NCBI GenBank assembly: GCA_046733635.1
Contig: JBKPPO010000125.1
Coordinates: 1 to 9,482, forward strand
Direction of reading: 5' to 3'
Source: CADEED01 sp046733635
GTDB lineage: Bacteria; Pseudomonadota; Gammaproteobacteria; Steroidobacterales; Steroidobacteraceae
Length of the DNA: 9,482 nt
In this document: positions 7,501 to 9,482 of the stretch, one piece after another
Position numbering within the stretch: the first letter of the stretch is position 1
Layout: each line of letters starts with the position of its first letter
The notes under the pieces: model-generated
Seen by the model: only the letters and a program-made list of their open reading frames with translations
Told to the model about the DNA's origin: nothing
The model's database searches: none
Program-made: the position numbers and the translations under genes

Positions 7501-8952
7501 CGCGTCTTGGGTGGATCTCAGTGCGAAGGCGATGAAGGCGCCGGAGATCAGCGCAACGACAATGCTGGCCCGGTCGCGCGTGGCGTAGATGACCGGGTCA
7601 TCGTGCATCTCGCCGCGCGCGGCCTTGATCCACATGCGGGAGACCCAGTACATCAGCGTGATGCACAATCCCCAGAGCGCTTCCGGCCGCGAATAGCTGT
7701 CCGAGATATCGGCGCTGTTCAGGAACATCGCCATCACGAGGACCGCGCAGAAACCCGAGCCCACGCCGAGCGCCATCAGCGCGGCGGCGTCGGTGACGTT
7801 GTAGTCGCGGCCGCGCGCCGACACCCGGTTCAGCGAGGACAGCGTGAGTAGTTCGGAGTAGCGCTTGATGAGCGCGAGGCTGAGGAACAGGAACATCGAC
7901 AGCGCGAGCAGCCAGAACGAAGGCACCACCATGACGGCGGCGGCGCCGCCCAACACACGCGAGGTGTACAGGCAGGCGAGCACGATCGCGTCCACGAGCA
8001 CGATCTGCTTGAGCACCAGCGAATACGCGGTGGTGGCGATCACGTACGCGACCAGCATCCACAAGGCCAGCGGGTTGATCGCGATGGCGAGCGCGAGACC
8101 GCCGAGCAGCAGCACGGGCGCGAGCAGCAGGCCGGTCTTGACCGGCAGCGTGCCCGCAGCGAGGGGCCGGAACTTCTTGCGCGGATGGATGCGATCCGAT
8201 GGCAGGTCGACGAGATCGTTGATGAGATAGATGCCGGACGCGCAGAGCGAGAACGCGAAGAACATCATCACGGCCGCCTGCCAGGCCGCGACGTCGTTCC
8301 ACAGGTGCGCGGCCAGCAGCGGCACGAACACCAGCATGTTCTTGAGCCACTGGTGCACGCGCAGCGCGCGTGGCAGCACGCGCAGGGCCGAGGCGGGCGC
8401 GGGGAATTCCCGCTCGATGCGCGTCACGGCAGCGGCGCGCCGGGCCACCGACGACGAAGCGCCCACGAGCACGGCGCCAGCGGACTGCTTCCACACGGAA
8501 AGATCCACGGCGTGGTCGGCGGCATACACAAAAGGCGAGCCACCGGCGTCGCGTGCAATGGCTTCGGCCTTGCGAGGTCCCTTGATGTTGTTCTCGCCGT
8601 CGCTGGCGATCACGCGCGCGAAGCACCCCGCATGGCGCGCCACGTCCTCGGCGATCCTGCGATCGGCGGCGGTCGCGAGAACGACGGTGCGGCCGCTGGC
8701 GGCTTCGCTGCGCAACCAGCCGAGCAGGGCTTCGTTCCAGGGAAGGGTGGCGGCGTCCACGTCATAACTGGCGGCCAGCCTGGTCTTCAGGTGCGCGGGG
8801 CCCTTGAACGCCCATCCGAGCACGGAGAACAGCCGCAGCGGATGGCGAAACAGGAAGCGCACGAACGACTCGAACAACATGTCCGTGTGGACCAGCGTTC
8901 CGTCGAGATCGACATAGAGCGGCGGAGTTGTTTGGAGCGGGCTGCCGGGCAC
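7495..8952 (-). CDS. HAD-UbiA fusion: polyprenyl-phosphate phosphoribosyltransferase-like (stop codon lost)
   Basis: About 485 residues in two domains. Residues 10-155 form a HAD-type domain: D15-L-D17-G-T (nucleophile motif), VLATAADR (about 91-98, Thr motif), NIKGPRKAE (Lys motif) and AADHAVDLSVW (D146/D150, metal motif). Residues 195-485 are an integral-membrane UbiA prenyltransferase: RVHQWLKN, then N245-D-x2-D249-x3-D253-R followed by HPRKKFRPLAAG, and the second motif YSLVLKQIVLVD (310-321). The NDxxDxxxDR-HPxKxFRP form matches the mycobacterial decaprenyl-phosphate phosphoribosyltransferase clade (Rv3806c) rather than quinone enzymes. Expected reaction: PRPP plus polyprenyl phosphate gives polyprenyl-phospho-5-phosphoribose, with the HAD domain perhaps removing the 5-phosphate (inference). 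The start is GTG 8952: no ATG, GTG or TTG lies between it and the in-frame stop at 9076-9078, and later starts would cut the HAD motif. No Shine-Dalgarno is visible. No stop codon ends this frame; see the frameshift entry. Confidence 0.85.
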
Positions 8953-9054
8953 GGTGTTTGTCGTTGGGATGTGGCTGTCGGGCGGCGCACCATTTAACAG
9001 ATCATGCCGCGCCTGGGTAGCTGCGGCGCATATTAATGAACGTCTTAGAAGGGA

Positions 9055-9192
9055 ATGGTGACAGGCGCCGATCCGTCACTCGAACTGTGGATTGCGTGCG
9101 GTTTCGGGGGGCTGGAGCGCGTCTCCCCACTGGACTTCACTGCCCAAATCGGGACGATGGGCCGCCATTCGCCGGGCGACAACACGAAATAA
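9055..9192 (+). CDS. Possible 45-residue upstream ORF / leader before the GT-C gene
   Basis: An ATG at 9055 (or GTG at 9058) opens 45 codons ending in TAA at 9190-9192, 11 nt before the GT-C start and touching its ribosome-binding site. The peptide (MVTGADPSLELWIACGFGG and onward) has no membrane segment, signal peptide or recognisable motif. An AAGGG lies at 9049-9053, too close to the ATG but acceptable for the GTG at 4 nt spacing. Counting third codon positions gives 34 of 45 G or C. In a GC-rich genome an ORF of this size can easily arise by chance, so this is a weak call. Confidence 0.18.
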   Translation: MVTGADPSLELWIACGFGGLERVSPLDFTAQIGTMGRHSPGDNTK

Positions 9193-9200
9193 AGAGGAAG
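9191..9200 (+). promoter_or_regulatory. Ribosome-binding site of the GT-C gene
   Basis: AAAGAGGAAG contains GAGGA at 9194-9198, five nucleotides before the ATG at 9204. It is the strongest Shine-Dalgarno match in the window and fixes the start of the plus-strand gene, in contrast to the minus-strand operon genes, which mostly rely on start-stop overlaps. Confidence 0.75.
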
Positions 9201-9203
9201 GCC

Positions 9204-9482
9204 ATGCGTCGACTGTTCCAGTGGTTGGGTGCGTTCGCGGTCGAGGACCGCCGGAGCACGCACGTCGTGCTGCTGTTCGCCGTGGCATTGCTGGCCCGGC
9301 TGGCGCTGCTGGCCATCATTCCCAACGCCAACCTCAGCACCAACGCCATCGAAGCCATCATCAACGGCGCCAACATGATCCACGAGGGGCGGTTCCCCCA
9401 GGATCCGGAATTCCCGCTCTGGGTGCCGCCGCTCACCGCCTTGTTCGTCGCGGGTATCCAGACCGTGTTCGGCGACGGCCTG
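9204..9482 (+). CDS. GT-C (ArnT/PMT-like) membrane glycosyltransferase, 3' end cut by the window
   Basis: The first 93 codons of a membrane protein that continues past the window edge. A short cytoplasmic N-terminus (MRRLFQWLGAFAVEDRRS) leads into one helix at about residues 21-39, then a loop (NANLSTNAIEAIINGANMIHEGRFP) and PLWVPPLTALFVAGIQTVFG. Helix, periplasmic first loop with an A..I..G..M...G pattern, then a P(L/W)xPPL segment entering the next helix is the usual opening of GT-C enzymes of the ArnT / PMT_2 (GT39/GT83) kind. These take sugars from polyprenyl-phosphate donors at the periplasmic face. The first loop of ArnT/PMT enzymes normally carries an acidic DE or D residue; here the matching stretch is N/S/T-rich and the nearest acid is E50. 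It is transcribed divergently from the HAD-UbiA operon, which fits a shared polyprenyl-phosphate sugar pathway (inference). Family call is moderate because most of the protein is missing. Confidence 0.7.
   Translation, partial: MRRLFQWLGAFAVEDRRSTHVVLLFAVALLARLALLAIIPNANLSTNAIEAIINGANMIHEGRFPQDPEFPLWVPPLTALFVAGIQTVFGDGL

Larger units (their letters stand above)
5869..8952 (-). other. Continuous 1027-codon frame joining HAD-UbiA and GT4 (probable artefact)
   Basis: Taken literally, a single open frame runs from GTG 8952 to the TGA at 5869-5871 and encodes HAD, UbiA, about 120 residues of Arg/His/Pro-rich sequence, and the whole GT4 enzyme. Automatic gene callers may report it as one fusion protein. 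The middle segment (roughly 7129-7494) is the wrong frame of a well-formed SMR membrane-protein gene and has no recognisable domain. The GT4 part has its own ATG in an ATGA overlap. I therefore regard the fusion as a consequence of the lost stop codon near 7495, though a real read-through polypeptide could be made from this exact sequence. Confidence 0.5.
8953..9203. promoter_or_regulatory. Divergent intergenic region between the minus-strand operon and the GT-C gene
   Basis: This 251-bp gap separates two diverging genes, so it should hold promoters for both. It contains the only AT-rich patches nearby: CATATTAATG at 9029-9038 and, on the minus strand, TTAAAT at 8997-8992. TTAAAT lies about 40 bp before the HAD-UbiA start and could serve as a -10 element, and TATTAA at 9031 could do so for the plus strand. 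I found no convincing -35 hexamer at proper spacing for either, so the sigma factor and exact start sites are open. No clear operator palindrome or riboswitch fold was seen. A 45-codon ORF occupies 9055-9192. Confidence 0.45.

Noticed and set aside
5869..8952. A genuine HAD-UbiA-GT4 triple fusion
   Set aside because: The linker is the wrong frame of an intact-looking SMR gene, and a one-base repair restores two normal genes and the operon's overlap pattern. Kept only as an 'other' feature.
8953..9203. Strong sigma70 promoter or operator palindrome in the divergent gap
   Set aside because: AT-rich -10-like patches exist, but no matching -35 element or convincing symmetric operator was found at proper spacing.

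Overview
The window is a cell-surface polysaccharide / glycoconjugate locus from a GC-rich bacterium. Strongly G/C-biased third codon positions and the gene families present point to a Pseudomonadota (beta- or gammaproteobacterial) genome. I cannot name the genus from sequence alone. No tRNA, rRNA, CRISPR, insertion sequence or phage gene is visible.

Layout. (1) Bases 1-2227, plus strand: the 3' part of a membrane O-antigen-ligase/polymerase-type protein, followed 11 bp later by a GT4 glycosyltransferase. (2) Bases 2224-8952, minus strand: a tight operon read from right to left: HAD-UbiA prenyltransferase fusion, small SMR/EamA-type membrane protein, GT4 glycosyltransferase, GT2 glycosyltransferase, Wzx-type flippase, GT4 glycosyltransferase. 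Four of its five junctions are 4-bp ATGA/GTGA start-stop overlaps. The fifth (HAD-UbiA/SMR, near 7495) is one base away from the same arrangement. (3) Bases 8953-9203: a divergent intergenic region of about 250 bp. (4) Bases 9204-9482, plus strand: the 5' end of a membrane GT-C (ArnT/PMT-like) glycosyltransferase that runs off the window.

How the parts may work together (inference). The GT2 and GT4 enzymes would build a lipid-linked oligosaccharide on the cytoplasmic face, the Wzx-type flippase would turn it over, and the ligase/polymerase would join or transfer it in the periplasm. Alongside lies a second logic. HAD-UbiA proteins resemble decaprenyl-phosphate phosphoribosyltransferase, SMR/EamA proteins of the ArnE/F kind flip polyprenyl-phosphate sugars, and GT-C enzymes use such donors on the periplasmic side. 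That suggests a polyprenyl-phospho-pentose decoration module inside a Wzx/Wzy-type locus.

The sharpest anomaly is at about 7494-7499. The HAD-UbiA frame has no stop codon and runs through the SMR gene into the GT4 gene as one 1027-codon frame, while the SMR gene has no ATG. Adding one A after base 7496 (read on the minus strand) would give both a UbiA stop and an SMR start as an ATGA overlap. I read this as a one-base deletion, either a real mutation or a sequence error.
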